A program made the translations under genes and the position numbers. Below are positions 1 to 7,041 of a DNA stretch of 64,000 nt, piece by piece. Under the pieces are notes generated by a model. It ran no database searches and had not been told where the DNA came from. It saw nothing but the letters and a program-made list of their open reading frames with translations. How positions within the stretch are numbered: the stretch's first letter is position 1; every line of letters starts with the position of its first letter. Origin of the DNA: Nitrosopumilus zosterae (lineage in GTDB: Archaea > Thermoproteota > Nitrososphaeria > Nitrososphaerales > Nitrosopumilaceae); the NCBI RefSeq assembly GCF_025998175.1, contig NZ_AP026695.1, positions 372,001-436,000 of the forward strand, given 5' to 3'.

Positions 1-363
1 GCTGCCACATATCTTGTTTTGACTCTGATGATTTTGGCAATCCAAACACCATCACATGTGTGGAATACTGGAGATGGTATTGGTGCATGGACTGGAACCG
101 CACAAGGAATGGAAGAAAAAGGATTTGATAATATTTTTAATAATCATATTGGATTTAGTTACTTTCTGGCATTAATTCCCTCTTTGATAATTACCGGGTT
201 GATAATTCAAGACAAAATAGCGAAAAGCAAGCTCTTGATAATTACTGGATCTATTTTAATGGTGTCTGCATTGTTGTACGTATTTGTCATGAGTGCTAGT
301 GGTCAATGCTATCTTCCTTTAACTTTTTGTACAAATTTTTATGAATCCAATTATTGGCTCTAG
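1..363 (+). CDS. Membrane protein, C-terminal fragment
   Basis: An open frame runs from the window edge to the stop at 361-363, so the true start lies outside. About 120 residues are visible, with at least three hydrophobic segments, one at the very start, one near 'LALIPSLIITGLII' and one near 'LLIITGSILMVSALL'. A polar loop rich in Trp, His and Asn lies between the first two. A cysteine pair (QCYLPLTFC) lies near the C-terminus. The family is not recognised. It reads as an integral membrane protein of unknown function. Confidence 0.6.
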   Translation, partial: AATYLVLTLMILAIQTPSHVWNTGDGIGAWTGTAQGMEEKGFDNIFNNHIGFSYFLALIPSLIITGLIIQDKIAKSKLLIITGSILMVSALLYVFVMSASGQCYLPLTFCTNFYESNYWL

Positions 364-502
364 TCTCACAGGTCTTGGAATAATCTTCTTGTACAAATCT
401 CAACTGATTAGGAAATTAATTCTAAAATGAAAAACTAGCATTCAAACTATATAATTTGCTGAACTAAATCTATTGGAGTTTGAAAAACAAGAATTGGTTT
501 AT

Positions 503-1207
503 TTATTTACCATACATTTCATCTATGATTCCCTTGAATGTAGTGTAAGGTTGTGCTCCTGTGATCATCTCTGCATTTTCAGGCCCAATGATGATAAATG
601 TAGGGGTAGATCTTACTCCAGACTCTGATGCTATCTTTTTGTTGTCCTCTACTCGTTTTTCATATTTTCCAGAATCAAGACATTGGGTAAACAAATTTGT
701 GTCTAATCCGTCAATTTCAGACACAAGTTTCTTCAGATTCTCTGAATTTGCCCAGCCGTCATTTTCATGTCCTTGGTTTGCATATACAAAGTCATGATAT
801 TTCCAATAGAGATCCTGTTCTTGAGCACAGTAGCTTCCTGCATGAATGGTCAAAGAGTCAGGTCCTATGATGGGAAAGTCAATGTAAATCAGACTAGCTT
901 CCCCACTTTCAATCAGATCCTTTTCTATGGCCGGTTTTGTTGATTCATTCCATCTCTTGCAGAAAGGACATTGATAGTCCCCAAATTCTATAATTGTAAC
1001 TGGTGCAGACATGTCGCCAAGAACTGGAGAGCCACTACGAGTGTCAAGTGATAATTTGACAGCGTTTGGGTTGTCTGCTTTTATTGCATCTAGATTCACG
1101 TATGCTATTCCAACTACTGCAGCAATTACTGCACATATTATGCCAATCATGACAAATTTGGTGGTTGATTTTCCAGGCTGTCTTGTCTTCTTGTTTCGCT
1201 TTCCCAC
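503..1207 (-). CDS. DsbA-family thiol oxidoreductase, membrane anchored
   Basis: The protein has 234 residues. A basic N-terminus is followed by one membrane anchor (about 18-38) and a thioredoxin-fold DsbA-like domain. The active-site motif is visible as 'GDYQCPFCKRW' near residue 75, and the cis-Pro region is 'VRSTPTFIIIG' near 200. DsbA proteins make or exchange disulfides in exported proteins. Here it would act on the outer face of the membrane, which fits the many Cys-paired secreted proteins in this window. It is a single gene with its own promoter, convergent with no neighbour. The family call is firm. The substrate is unknown. Confidence 0.9.
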   Translation of the reverse strand: MGKRNKKTRQPGKSTTKFVMIGIICAVIAAVVGIAYVNLDAIKADNPNAVKLSLDTRSGSPVLGDMSAPVTIIEFGDYQCPFCKRWNESTKPAIEKDLIESGEASLIYIDFPIIGPDSLTIHAGSYCAQEQDLYWKYHDFVYANQGHENDGWANSENLKKLVSEIDGLDTNLFTQCLDSGKYEKRVEDNKKIASESGVRSTPTFIIIGPENAEMITGAQPYTTFKGIIDEMYGK

Positions 1208-1244
1208 AACAGAACAGATTCAAAGTATTAAAAGAATCTACCCC

Positions 1245-1499
1245 CTATTTTTTGTAAATTCTTCCCCTGTGATCTGTTTCGATAACAAAGATAATCATTT
1301 TACTTTGCTGTAGATCCAAAATAACTCTGTAATTTCCCATTCTCAGTCTGTAAAATGGTGAATTTGTAAGCCTTGCCATGCTCTTGAACGGATCTCGTGT
1401 GCAATTTAACACTGCATCATAAACTCTTTGTGCATTTTTCTTGTCTATCTTTTCTAGCTGTTTTACAGACTTTTCAGACCATATGACCTGCCATGTCAT
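1245..1499 (-). CDS. RelE/ParE-type toxin
   Basis: The protein has 84 residues, the usual length for RelE-like mRNA interferases. It shows the family pattern: 'WSEKSVKQLEKIDKK' at the N-terminus, 'FYRLRMGNYRVILD' in the middle and a basic tail 'ETDHRGRIYKK'. It would cleave ribosome-bound mRNA when released from its antitoxin. The start codon overlaps the antitoxin stop by four bases (ATGA), so the pair is translationally coupled with antitoxin first. RelE versus ParE activity cannot be told from sequence alone. Confidence 0.88.
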   Translation of the reverse strand: MTWQVIWSEKSVKQLEKIDKKNAQRVYDAVLNCTRDPFKSMARLTNSPFYRLRMGNYRVILDLQQSKMIIFVIETDHRGRIYKK

Positions 1500-1729
1500 T
1501 TCAGACCTAGTCTCTTTTTGACTTGTTCAGATGTGTACACGCGTCCTGCCTTGATGTCTGCAACTCCCTCTTCAATGTTTTTGATGATTGCAGGGCTTAG
1601 CACATCGTCTTCTTGTACATTTTTTAGCAGTCTTGCAATTACCATTTCATAGGTTTCGCCTGGATGGATCATCTGTTTTTTGAGATCGTTTTTTATCTTT
1701 TTAGAAAGTTTGATTGTGCTTTGTTCCAT
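1496..1729 (-). CDS. RelB-like antitoxin
   Basis: The 77-residue protein lies directly upstream of, and overlaps, the RelE-like toxin. The N-terminus 'STIKLSKKIKNDLKKQ' looks like a ribbon-helix-helix DNA-binding strand and helix. The C-terminus 'GRVYTSEQVKKRLGLK' resembles the toxin-binding tail of archaeal RelB-like antitoxins. It probably neutralises the toxin and autoregulates the operon through the phased repeats just upstream of its start. Confidence 0.82.
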   Translation of the reverse strand: MEQSTIKLSKKIKNDLKKQMIHPGETYEMVIARLLKNVQEDDVLSPAIIKNIEEGVADIKAGRVYTSEQVKKRLGLK

Positions 1730-1730
1730 G

Positions 1731-1757
1731 GTATACTCTAGTATACTATAGTATATT
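1731..1757 (-). promoter_or_regulatory. Phased operator repeats of the toxin-antitoxin operon
   Basis: GTATACT at 1731-1737, GTATACT at 1741-1747 and GTATATT at 1751-1757 repeat every 10 bases, one helical turn, immediately upstream of the antitoxin start. The core AGTATACT is itself a palindrome. This is the arrangement expected for cooperative binding by a ribbon-helix-helix antitoxin. Binding is inferred. Confidence 0.6.
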
Positions 1758-1915
1758 CTGATATAAAAACAAAGTGATTGGAACGTTTACAATATTCTTA
1801 TTCTTTTTTCCATAACCAACTATATGATATTATGAAATTTATAATAGACCGGATGGGACTTTACCCAAGTGTATTATACTCATATGCTATTTTTAGTTTT
1901 GAAGACTGAAGAATA

Positions 1916-2584
1916 ATGATTCGTGAAATAATAGACATCAACCCAAAAACATGGCTCAAACCATTTCAGAAAACAAGTATTTTCTACCTTCTAAAAATGG
2001 GCCTGTTCTACCACGGATTAGGCGTGATTTTGATGTATGCGGGCTCTTTTTTTGCCACAAATATCATTTCAGACTATGAAATACCACAATTCCCAGTATC
2101 CATAACTCTTGCAGTAAGCTCAGGGTTACTAGAGGAATCAATATTTTTTGGGATGCCATACTACATGACTGGCAACCCGTTGATACTTTTAGGTTCAGGA
2201 ATAATTTGGTCTGCATCACACTTGTTTAGTTCATCCGTATTTTCAGTTGAGGCACTAGCATATGGGGGGTTTCTCCTAACAATTCCGCACATATTTTTTA
2301 GCATCAGAACATGGATTAGCAAAAAAGGATGGTTTGCAATCGTGTTTCATTCTGCATGGAATTTTTCATTTTTGATTCTTTACTGCATGCTGGGATTGCG
2401 TCAATGCAGTATTGTTAATGACATGTATGATGTCATAAACCTAATCATGGCAATATCTGCAGGAGTTATTGTATATCTTGCATACCAAAACAAGAAAAGA
2501 TATCTCAATCGATTCTTGTATCTGATTCCAGTTGGAATCATATTCGTGTCATCTGCTATTTTGTTTTCAGATTATGTTCTCTAG
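1916..2584 (+). CDS. CPBP-family intramembrane metalloprotease
   Basis: The 222-residue polytopic membrane protein has all three CPBP/CAAX-protease (Abi) motifs: the Glu pair 'LLEESIFFG', the His motif 'IIWSASHLF' and the final 'FHSAWNFS'. These supply the metal ligands of a glutamic-type intramembrane protease. Prokaryotic members process membrane peptides or act in regulated proteolysis. The first motif lacks the Arg often seen in EExxxR. The 3' end overlaps the convergent regulator gene by 29 bases. Confidence 0.82.
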   Translation: MIREIIDINPKTWLKPFQKTSIFYLLKMGLFYHGLGVILMYAGSFFATNIISDYEIPQFPVSITLAVSSGLLEESIFFGMPYYMTGNPLILLGSGIIWSASHLFSSSVFSVEALAYGGFLLTIPHIFFSIRTWISKKGWFAIVFHSAWNFSFLILYCMLGLRQCSIVNDMYDVINLIMAISAGVIVYLAYQNKKRYLNRFLYLIPVGIIFVSSAILFSDYVL

Positions 2585-3194
2585 AATGTTTCTTAAACTC
2601 TTTGTATGACTTTATCATCGACTCCATGTATTCGTCAAGATATTTTTGAATTCCCGGAAGTTGATCATACAGTTCCGCCCAAAGTTTTTGATAGTGAGTA
2701 TCTGATGACAACATCATAGAGCCAAATAGTACCTGTATGTCGCGCGATGTTGAATCATCTCCACGTCTTATCTTTTCTATTTGTTCTTCAACTGCACTGA
2801 AATATTCCAAAAACTTTCTAAACACATGTTTTGATTTTTTCAGATTCCCAATAGTTATGTCAAATCCTTCTTTCTCAAGATCTTTTTGAAACTCTTTGTT
2901 TTCTATCCATATCAGAAAATAGTTTTCAATTTTTTCTGCAAACTCTCGATCCTGTTTGTATGCTTTGATTATCCCGTAAACTGTAGGGCCATACCCAATT
3001 TTTTTCCTGCCCTTTTTCTTTGACTCATAAACTCGAATTTTGCCTGACTTGCTTAACTGCCCAAAGTGTCTGTGAATTGTACCAATTGGAATTCCAGTCT
3101 TGCTGTTTGCAGAGTAAAGCGTGAGGGGGCCATTGTCCATTATTGCCTTGAATATATCCAATGACGTCTGTGAGGCTGTGGATATATTCGCCAT
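2556..3194 (-). CDS. Winged-helix transcriptional regulator with long C-terminal domain
   Basis: The 212-residue protein has a winged helix at about residues 8-75: 'DIFKAIMDNGPLTLYSANSK', then 'IPIGTIHRHFGQLSKSGKI' as recognition helix, and a basic wing 'SKKKGRKKIGYG'. The remaining 130 residues are helical and charged and are not recognised. The gene is divergent from the exported protein at 3247. The shared region holds four copies of one 10-base site, one of them inside the regulator's coding sequence, which suggests autoregulation. Confidence 0.75.
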   Translation of the reverse strand: MANISTASQTSLDIFKAIMDNGPLTLYSANSKTGIPIGTIHRHFGQLSKSGKIRVYESKKKGRKKIGYGPTVYGIIKAYKQDREFAEKIENYFLIWIENKEFQKDLEKEGFDITIGNLKKSKHVFRKFLEYFSAVEEQIEKIRRGDDSTSRDIQVLFGSMMLSSDTHYQKLWAELYDQLPGIQKYLDEYMESMIKSYKEFKKHSREHNLKTK

Positions 3195-3243
3195 ATTCCA
3201 TATATTTGATAATAATGGATATATTCATTTCTATGGATATATT
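3151..3243. promoter_or_regulatory. Four-copy TGGATATATT operator
   Basis: Exact copies of TGGATATATT lie at 3179-3188, 3216-3225 and 3234-3243, and an inverted copy AATATATCCA lies at 3151-3160. They straddle the divergent starts of the winged-helix gene (3194, minus) and the exported protein (3247, plus). The last copy ends three bases before the latter's ATG. The adjacent regulator is the obvious candidate ligand. Confidence 0.65.
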
Positions 3244-3246
3244 AAT

Positions 3247-4389
3247 ATGAAACATTATCTTTTCATGGCCCTCTTAGTTTTGGGTTTTCCATACGCATCG
3301 GCTGCACAGCTTGATGCTGCCATACTATCAGATCAAAACACAACAGAGCCATCATTTCAGTTTTTGAGGGTCGTCTACATTGAATATCCTGATGAAGGAA
3401 AAATCTCAGAATTATTGCGAGGCACAAAGAAGACCGTATCCTTTGTTGCAGATTCCAACACACCTGAAATGGATGAACTGGTGGAACTGATTAATCAAAA
3501 TCTAAAAAAACTTTCAAGCAATGCAGTTGCCACGGATGCAAAGATAAGCTATCAGGCAATATTGCAGGGAAATGCACATTCTGCAGTAATTGAATACAAG
3601 GTACAACTAGTTCCAACACTTACAAACCACATACTTGAAAAGTCATTTGAAAAGAGTACTGTTGATTCGAATTGGCGAGGGATCTCACTTGACTCACCGG
3701 TAGTTGTTCAAACTATTCATGGTGCATTTGATGTGAACAATCCAAAATCTGCACTTGATGTGATGATTCCAGACGTTTCAGACAAACTCAAAGATGTCAC
3801 AATACTTGAGTTGCCATTAATTGACGCAAGTGGAATTAGGACACTTCCCTTGCACAAATGGCATTCCCTGTTTGATAACACTGCAATAATGTCTGATGCC
3901 ATAAGATATGATTATGCTGGAAAAAATGTCATTACTCACTATTCCATGGGAGAGTGCAACATAGAAGTTGGCATGTGTGAGGACAAAAAATGGATGCAGG
4001 AAATCACTCTTGATAAAAAATATGTCGTAAAAGTTATAGAGTCAAGTGATGATGCAACAATTTCTTTTGAAGGATATGTTGATACCACTCGCCTCAACGG
4101 AAACGAGGTATTTCAAACCAGCCTAAAATCCCTTGTAACTCACAAGCCGGACACTGATGAGTTTCCAGCAACTGTAATGTATGGTATGGCAGGAATGGCA
4201 GTGATAGGCGGAATTGTAATGTTTGTGATAAGTGATAGAAAGCTAAAGAGAATCAAAGATGAGGGACAAACAGGCGTGGATCCTGCACACTTGACATCGT
4301 ATGAGATTGGCAGTTCTGCTGGAAGCTACAAAACAAACAGAGGCGAATCACACCTTATTGCATACGAAAAATCCAAAATGCCTATTTGA
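3247..4389 (+). CDS. Exported protein with C-terminal membrane anchor
   Basis: The ATG at 3247 is chosen because it begins a clean signal peptide (MKHYLFMALLVLGFPYASA). The longer open frame upstream runs through the operator and the divergent gene. The 380-residue product has an extracytoplasmic region of about 300 residues, a Cys pair (ECNIEVGMC), a transmembrane helix near 'MYGMAGMAVIGGIVMFVI' and a short basic cytoplasmic tail. The family is not named with certainty. It is of the exported type common in thaumarchaea. It is likely controlled by the divergent regulator. Confidence 0.75.
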   Translation: MKHYLFMALLVLGFPYASAAQLDAAILSDQNTTEPSFQFLRVVYIEYPDEGKISELLRGTKKTVSFVADSNTPEMDELVELINQNLKKLSSNAVATDAKISYQAILQGNAHSAVIEYKVQLVPTLTNHILEKSFEKSTVDSNWRGISLDSPVVVQTIHGAFDVNNPKSALDVMIPDVSDKLKDVTILELPLIDASGIRTLPLHKWHSLFDNTAIMSDAIRYDYAGKNVITHYSMGECNIEVGMCEDKKWMQEITLDKKYVVKVIESSDDATISFEGYVDTTRLNGNEVFQTSLKSLVTHKPDTDEFPATVMYGMAGMAVIGGIVMFVISDRKLKRIKDEGQTGVDPAHLTSYEIGSSAGSYKTNRGESHLIAYEKSKMPI

Positions 4390-4399
4390 TCAAATTTGA

Positions 4400-4585
4400 G
4401 TTGTTTTTCTTCAAGGAATCACATATTTCATTGAACAAAGAATATCGGTCATTTCAGATTTGCCAGATTCAAACACAGTTAAAACTCAAAAAATCCCTTC
4501 ATGGGTTAAAAATACTTCTGAGTGGTGGGCAGATGGAAAAATTGATGAAAAAGAATTTCTAAAAGGTATTGAATTATTTGTATAG
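4400..4585 (+). pseudogene. Remnant of a PxWxK-module exported protein
   Basis: The frame reads to a stop at 4583-4585 and encodes 'IPSWVKNTSEWWADGKID' followed by 'EKEFLKGIELFV'. This is the short module found at the N-termini of the exported proteins at 13933 and 52668. There is no ATG, GTG or plausible signal peptide in front, and the frame begins just after a stop. I read it as the decayed end of a lost gene. Confidence 0.55.
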
Positions 4586-4606
4586 AAAAATAAAATAAAA
4601 AAACTA

Positions 4607-4948
4607 CTATCCTAAATTGTATAGATTCTTTAAGATCTTCTTTGCACTATACTCTGCCATGATCTTCTTGTAGTTTTTTACATCTTGTTTTTTAATTTCT
4701 CCAAAACTGTTGTGTTTTGTTTCTTTTTCGTCAAATGAAACCTTGTCTTTTGTCTTAATTCCATATGACTTTGCTTTTAGTTTTTCAGAACTAAATTTTG
4801 CTTTTTGAGTGTATGCATGTACATCTTGGAATGCTGGTGCAATAACACCTGCTATCAAAACTACCATTACAGCTACGGCTAAAACTGTCTTTGTTATTTC
4901 AAATACACCTCCTCTTAGTTTGATAAGTATAATTTTCCAATACCTCAT
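4607..4948 (-). CDS. Small exported protein, Lys-rich
   Basis: The 113-residue protein has one hydrophobic segment, 'TVLAVAVMVVLIAGVIAPAF', ending in a cleavage-like 'VHAYTQ'. A strongly charged, Lys-rich mature part follows, with no recognised domain. The start at 4948 is the only ATG before the hydrophobic segment and makes it overlap the upstream 61-residue gene by 50 bases. A Shine-Dalgarno-like GGAGGTG lies inside the frame, so a downstream non-standard start cannot be excluded. The gene is second in a cassette whose partner at 25036 is also followed by an exported protein. Confidence 0.6.
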   Translation of the reverse strand: MRYWKIILIKLRGGVFEITKTVLAVAVMVVLIAGVIAPAFQDVHAYTQKAKFSSEKLKAKSYGIKTKDKVSFDEKETKHNSFGEIKKQDVKNYKKIMAEYSAKKILKNLYNLG

Positions 4949-5084
4949 CTCTGATAAGGCATGATAGTCCTATTGCATCGTAGGTAATTTCTTCCCTAAT
5001 TGGAAGAGTGTTTTTGGCATCTCTTCCAATTAGAGCGAATGACTTGTAGGTTATGACGGCTTTACACTGGGTTGCAGCTTGCAT
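4899..5084 (-). CDS. Small MQ-family protein, leaderless
   Basis: The 61-residue product aligns with the 53-residue product at 25036: both start MQ, share 'AKN(T/P)LPI', then 'GLSCL' and an acidic 'D(E/D)xxE' tail. Finding the same family twice, each 45-46 bases after a palindromic box and each followed by an exported-protein gene, argues that it is expressed. Function is unknown. Two or three Cys suggest metal or redox chemistry, but no known motif is seen. Confidence 0.6.
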   Translation of the reverse strand: MQAATQCKAVITYKSFALIGRDAKNTLPIREEITYDAIGLSCLIRDEVLENYTYQTKRRCI

Positions 5085-5130
5085 GAGGTTACATAAAATG
5101 AAAAATTATTTGTTCATACCTCTAACTTTG

Positions 5131-5140
5131 TGGCCTGCCT
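5131..5140 (-). promoter_or_regulatory. Palindromic box, copy 1 (AGGCAGGCCA)
   Basis: On the minus strand it reads AGGCAGGCCACAAAG, followed by an AT-rich TATA-like stretch (CAAATAATTTT). Its last base is 46 bases from the ATG at 5084. It matches the other copies in sequence and spacing. Confidence 0.55.
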
Positions 5141-5271
5141 TTTTCACACAATCTTCAGTATTTCATGTGCCAATGGCATACTACATGTAAGTTGTTTTTT
5201 TATCAAAAATCGCTTTCTATCTGATTGCGAGGTGAAATAATGAATCCCCAAAAAATCAGCACATAGGATAC

Positions 5272-5379
5272 ATGGTTCACGCCCCATTCAGAAAGGTCGT
5301 AAAATTTGATCTCATTTGTATGGGAATAGGTATTGTCATTGGAATGGGAATTGGTGCATTTATTGCAACACATTTCTAG
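5272..5379 (+). CDS. 35-residue membrane microprotein
   Basis: The frame from ATG 5272 encodes a short basic N-terminus (MVHAPFRKVVKF) and one Gly-rich transmembrane helix 'GIVIGMGIGAFIATHF'. It could be a small subunit or partner of a membrane complex. Eight codons just upstream (ATG 5240, after a GAGGTG Shine-Dalgarno-like site) end 4 bases before it, and may be a coupled leader. Support is only the clean composition and the absence of any other gene here. Confidence 0.4.
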   Translation: MVHAPFRKVVKFDLICMGIGIVIGMGIGAFIATHF

Positions 5380-5434
5380 CTTAATGACAAATGTCTGGAA
5401 CTTCCGGCCCTATAATTCCCTTTTTTTTAAAATT

Positions 5435-5590
5435 TTAATCTTCTAACATTACCAGTACTGTGTATACTAGTTTTTCCTGGAATGCTGTCACAGTTAATTT
5501 AATGCCTATCACTTTTCTCTGTTCTACCACTTCGTTGATTAGCTTGTCAAGCTGTGATATCTCTTCTGTTTGTATTGTTTCTACTAGCAT
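5435..5590 (-). CDS. 51-residue hypothetical protein
   Basis: The frame begins with ATG at 5590, 23 bases after the zinc-ribbon gene, and reads 'MLVETIQTEEISQLDKLINE' then a beta-rich 'KLTVTAFQEKLVYTVLVML'. The mix of an amphipathic helix and two strands looks like a folded small protein. It is the last member of the minus-strand group 6490-5435. Function is unknown. Confidence 0.5.
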   Translation of the reverse strand: MLVETIQTEEISQLDKLINEVVEQRKVIGIKLTVTAFQEKLVYTVLVMLED

Positions 5591-5613
5591 GTCTTTCCAC
5601 TATTTTCACAAAG

Positions 5614-5778
5614 TTATTGTGCAGAGATTTTTCTCTGCTGCCATAACTGCTCATTGATTTGATGGCACTTGCAATCTGGGGATTTTTCCTTGCAGTTCTT
5701 TTGATGCAATTTTTGGTCACACTTGTTGCAATCAGGATCTCTCCAGCTTGCTTGGTTTCCGCAGTTAGGACACCTCAT
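5614..5778 (-). CDS. 54-residue zinc-ribbon protein
   Basis: The start ATG directly abuts the stop of the preceding gene (TAGATG). The product opens with a zinc-ribbon, 'MRCPNCGNQ' and 'DPDCNKCDQ', and has further Cys/His in 'NCKEKSPDCKCH'. The four-Cys pattern would bind one zinc. It probably serves in nucleic-acid or protein contacts with the other small proteins of this operon. Confidence 0.65.
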   Translation of the reverse strand: MRCPNCGNQASWRDPDCNKCDQKLHQKNCKEKSPDCKCHQINEQLWQQRKISAQ

Positions 5779-5985
5779 CTATATTCTCACACTCTTAGAT
5801 TTTAGCAACAATTGTTGTGAATTGTTTTGGATGTTGTTGATGGTGTAAATTATATTGTCTCCTTCAGGCAATGGATTTGCACATTTTCCACACAGTGGCA
5901 TGATAACTTCTGCATCAAACTCAATCTCTCCTATTGAAGATTTACACTTCGCACATATCACTGATTTTGTATCGTATATGTTCAT
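5779..5985 (-). CDS. 68-residue zinc-ribbon protein
   Basis: Two CxxC knuckles are visible (VICAKCKSS and LCGKCANP), followed by a short helical tail. The start overlaps the preceding gene by four bases and the stop abuts the next ATG, so it lies inside a tight operon. It has no recognised family name. The metal site is clear. Confidence 0.7.
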   Translation of the reverse strand: MNIYDTKSVICAKCKSSIGEIEFDAEVIMPLCGKCANPLPEGDNIIYTINNIQNNSQQLLLKSKSVRI

Positions 5986-6377
5986 TGAGATATGACCTCT
6001 ATGTATTTGCCAAATGTGATCTTTTCTTGTACGATTCGAATCATCTTGGACGTGTCTAGTTCTGGTTCAGTTGACAGTAGAATCAGATTTTCTTGGTATG
6101 GAATTGTTATGATGTTTGCTTTGTCTCTATACGAAACAATCGCATTTATGCTTCCAAGTGAGTTATCAAAGTCTTTTCTCATTGAAAGATCCAGTGCTAT
6201 TTCCATAAACAACATCTCAATTTTCTGTTCATCTTTTTCTAATGGAGATACTTTGTTGCTAAAACCCCCTGCAATCTTCCTTCCTTTTTTGTTAATTATT
6301 CCTACAAATCGCACCCCAGGAATCTGGCGTACTTGGTTGCATACATCATCAATTACACATATCTGTTTTAATTCCAC
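5982..6377 (-). CDS. Roadblock/longin-like protein
   Basis: The 131-residue product starts at GTG 6377. The order helix, 'PGVRFVGIINKKGRKIAGGF' strand pair, long helix, then 'SINAIVSYRDKANIITIPYQ' strands is the roadblock/LC7-like fold that thaumarchaea use in many copies. Such proteins usually work as dimeric regulators of small GTPases or as signalling scaffolds. It sits at the head of a four-gene group with two zinc ribbons, overlapping a 40-codon leader. Confidence 0.65.
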   Translation of the reverse strand: MELKQICVIDDVCNQVRQIPGVRFVGIINKKGRKIAGGFSNKVSPLEKDEQKIEMLFMEIALDLSMRKDFDNSLGSINAIVSYRDKANIITIPYQENLILLSTEPELDTSKMIRIVQEKITFGKYIEVISQ

Positions 6378-6490
6378 TTAGCATGCACCTCTTTTACTTT
6401 TGAATCCTTTTCCTGCTTTTGAAATGGATTGTACGTGGATTGTATTGAACAATCCTGATTCAAGTTTTTTTGAACTATTTTTGTTTTCAT
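6368..6490 (-). CDS. 40-residue leaderless upstream ORF
   Basis: ATG 6490 lies 46 bases from a perfect TGGCATGCCA palindrome, the same spacing as at six other starts. The product begins 'MKTKIVQKNLNQDC' and is basic and unrecognised. Its end overlaps the GTG of the roadblock-like gene by ten bases out of frame, so it may be a coupled leader peptide for the operon. Confidence 0.45.
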   Translation of the reverse strand: MKTKIVQKNLNQDCSIQSTYNPFQKQEKDSKVKEVHAKWN

Positions 6491-6536
6491 GGTATGTTGA
6501 TTATCTTGGAAATATATCATAATGCCGTATACTTTG

Positions 6537-6546
6537 TGGCATGCCA
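6537..6546 (-). promoter_or_regulatory. Palindromic box, copy 2 (TGGCATGCCA)
   Basis: A perfect 10-base palindrome, read on the minus strand as TGGCATGCCACAAAG, with an AT-rich 'GATATATTT' TATA-like stretch before ATG 6490, 46 bases away. Confidence 0.65.
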
Positions 6547-6615
6547 TCTAAACCGGAAATTACTCAAATTTTGTTAACCCAAAAACAATCTATGCTGAAA
6601 AACATTGTATTGAAA

Positions 6616-6924
6616 TTATTGCTTGTTTATGACTATGCTGTTCCTGAAATTGATTAAATCTTTACAGGAATCATGATCACCCATATTTTGTATATGGTTG
6701 CATTTGAAACACCTACGCAGGCTAGTTCTCTTGCATGTCACACAGATAGAAATTGGCACTAATGGTCCAGCACAATTAACGCATTCAAAAAAGATGCTCT
6801 TTGAAAGATTTTTTCCATCCAGAGATGGGGTTTTTTTAATTGCATGATCTGGTAGGTTGATTGAGGAAATCAATTCATTTGTTCTGGATGTTTTGGCGGA
6901 CGTAGCATCTCTCAAAGAGCTCAT
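6616..6924 (-). CDS. 102-residue zinc-binding protein
   Basis: A Ser/Thr-rich N-terminus is followed by three Cys pairs: 'ECVNCAGP', 'ICVTCKRT' and 'RCFKCNHIQ', then His and Cys in 'GDHDSCKD'. This is a double zinc-ribbon or treble-clef arrangement. The ATG at 6924 lies 46 bases from a palindromic box (6971-6980), consistent with a leaderless transcript. It is divergent from the histidine kinase at 7042. The role is unknown. Confidence 0.7.
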   Translation of the reverse strand: MSSLRDATSAKTSRTNELISSINLPDHAIKKTPSLDGKNLSKSIFFECVNCAGPLVPISICVTCKRTSLRRCFKCNHIQNMGDHDSCKDLINFRNSIVINKQ

Positions 6925-6970
6925 GAAACCTTACTTAGGAAATGATATTTGATAATATCTTAAAAGTTGT

Positions 6971-6980
6971 GGCCTGCCTT
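6971..6980 (-). promoter_or_regulatory. Palindromic box, copy 3 (AGGCAGGCCA)
   Basis: Read on the minus strand it is AGGCAGGCCACAAC, the same variant as at 5131. It is 46 bases from ATG 6924. Confidence 0.55.
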
Positions 6981-7041
6981 ATTCTCTGAAATGAATTAGT
7001 GATGTTTAAATTCAAACATATGTGAACTGGGCTAGAGTATC

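Noticed and set aside
3121-3246. Longer N-terminus for the exported protein at 3247
   Set aside because: It overlaps the divergent regulator and its operators, and would bury the signal peptide.
4901-4915. TTG start after GGAGGTG for the exported protein ending at 4607
   Set aside because: The TTG there is out of frame and meets a stop after two codons, so ATG 4948 was kept.
5460-5657. Plus-strand open frame of 65 residues
   Set aside because: It is antisense to two small minus-strand genes with clear zinc-ribbon and folded-protein character (5435-5590, 5614-5778).
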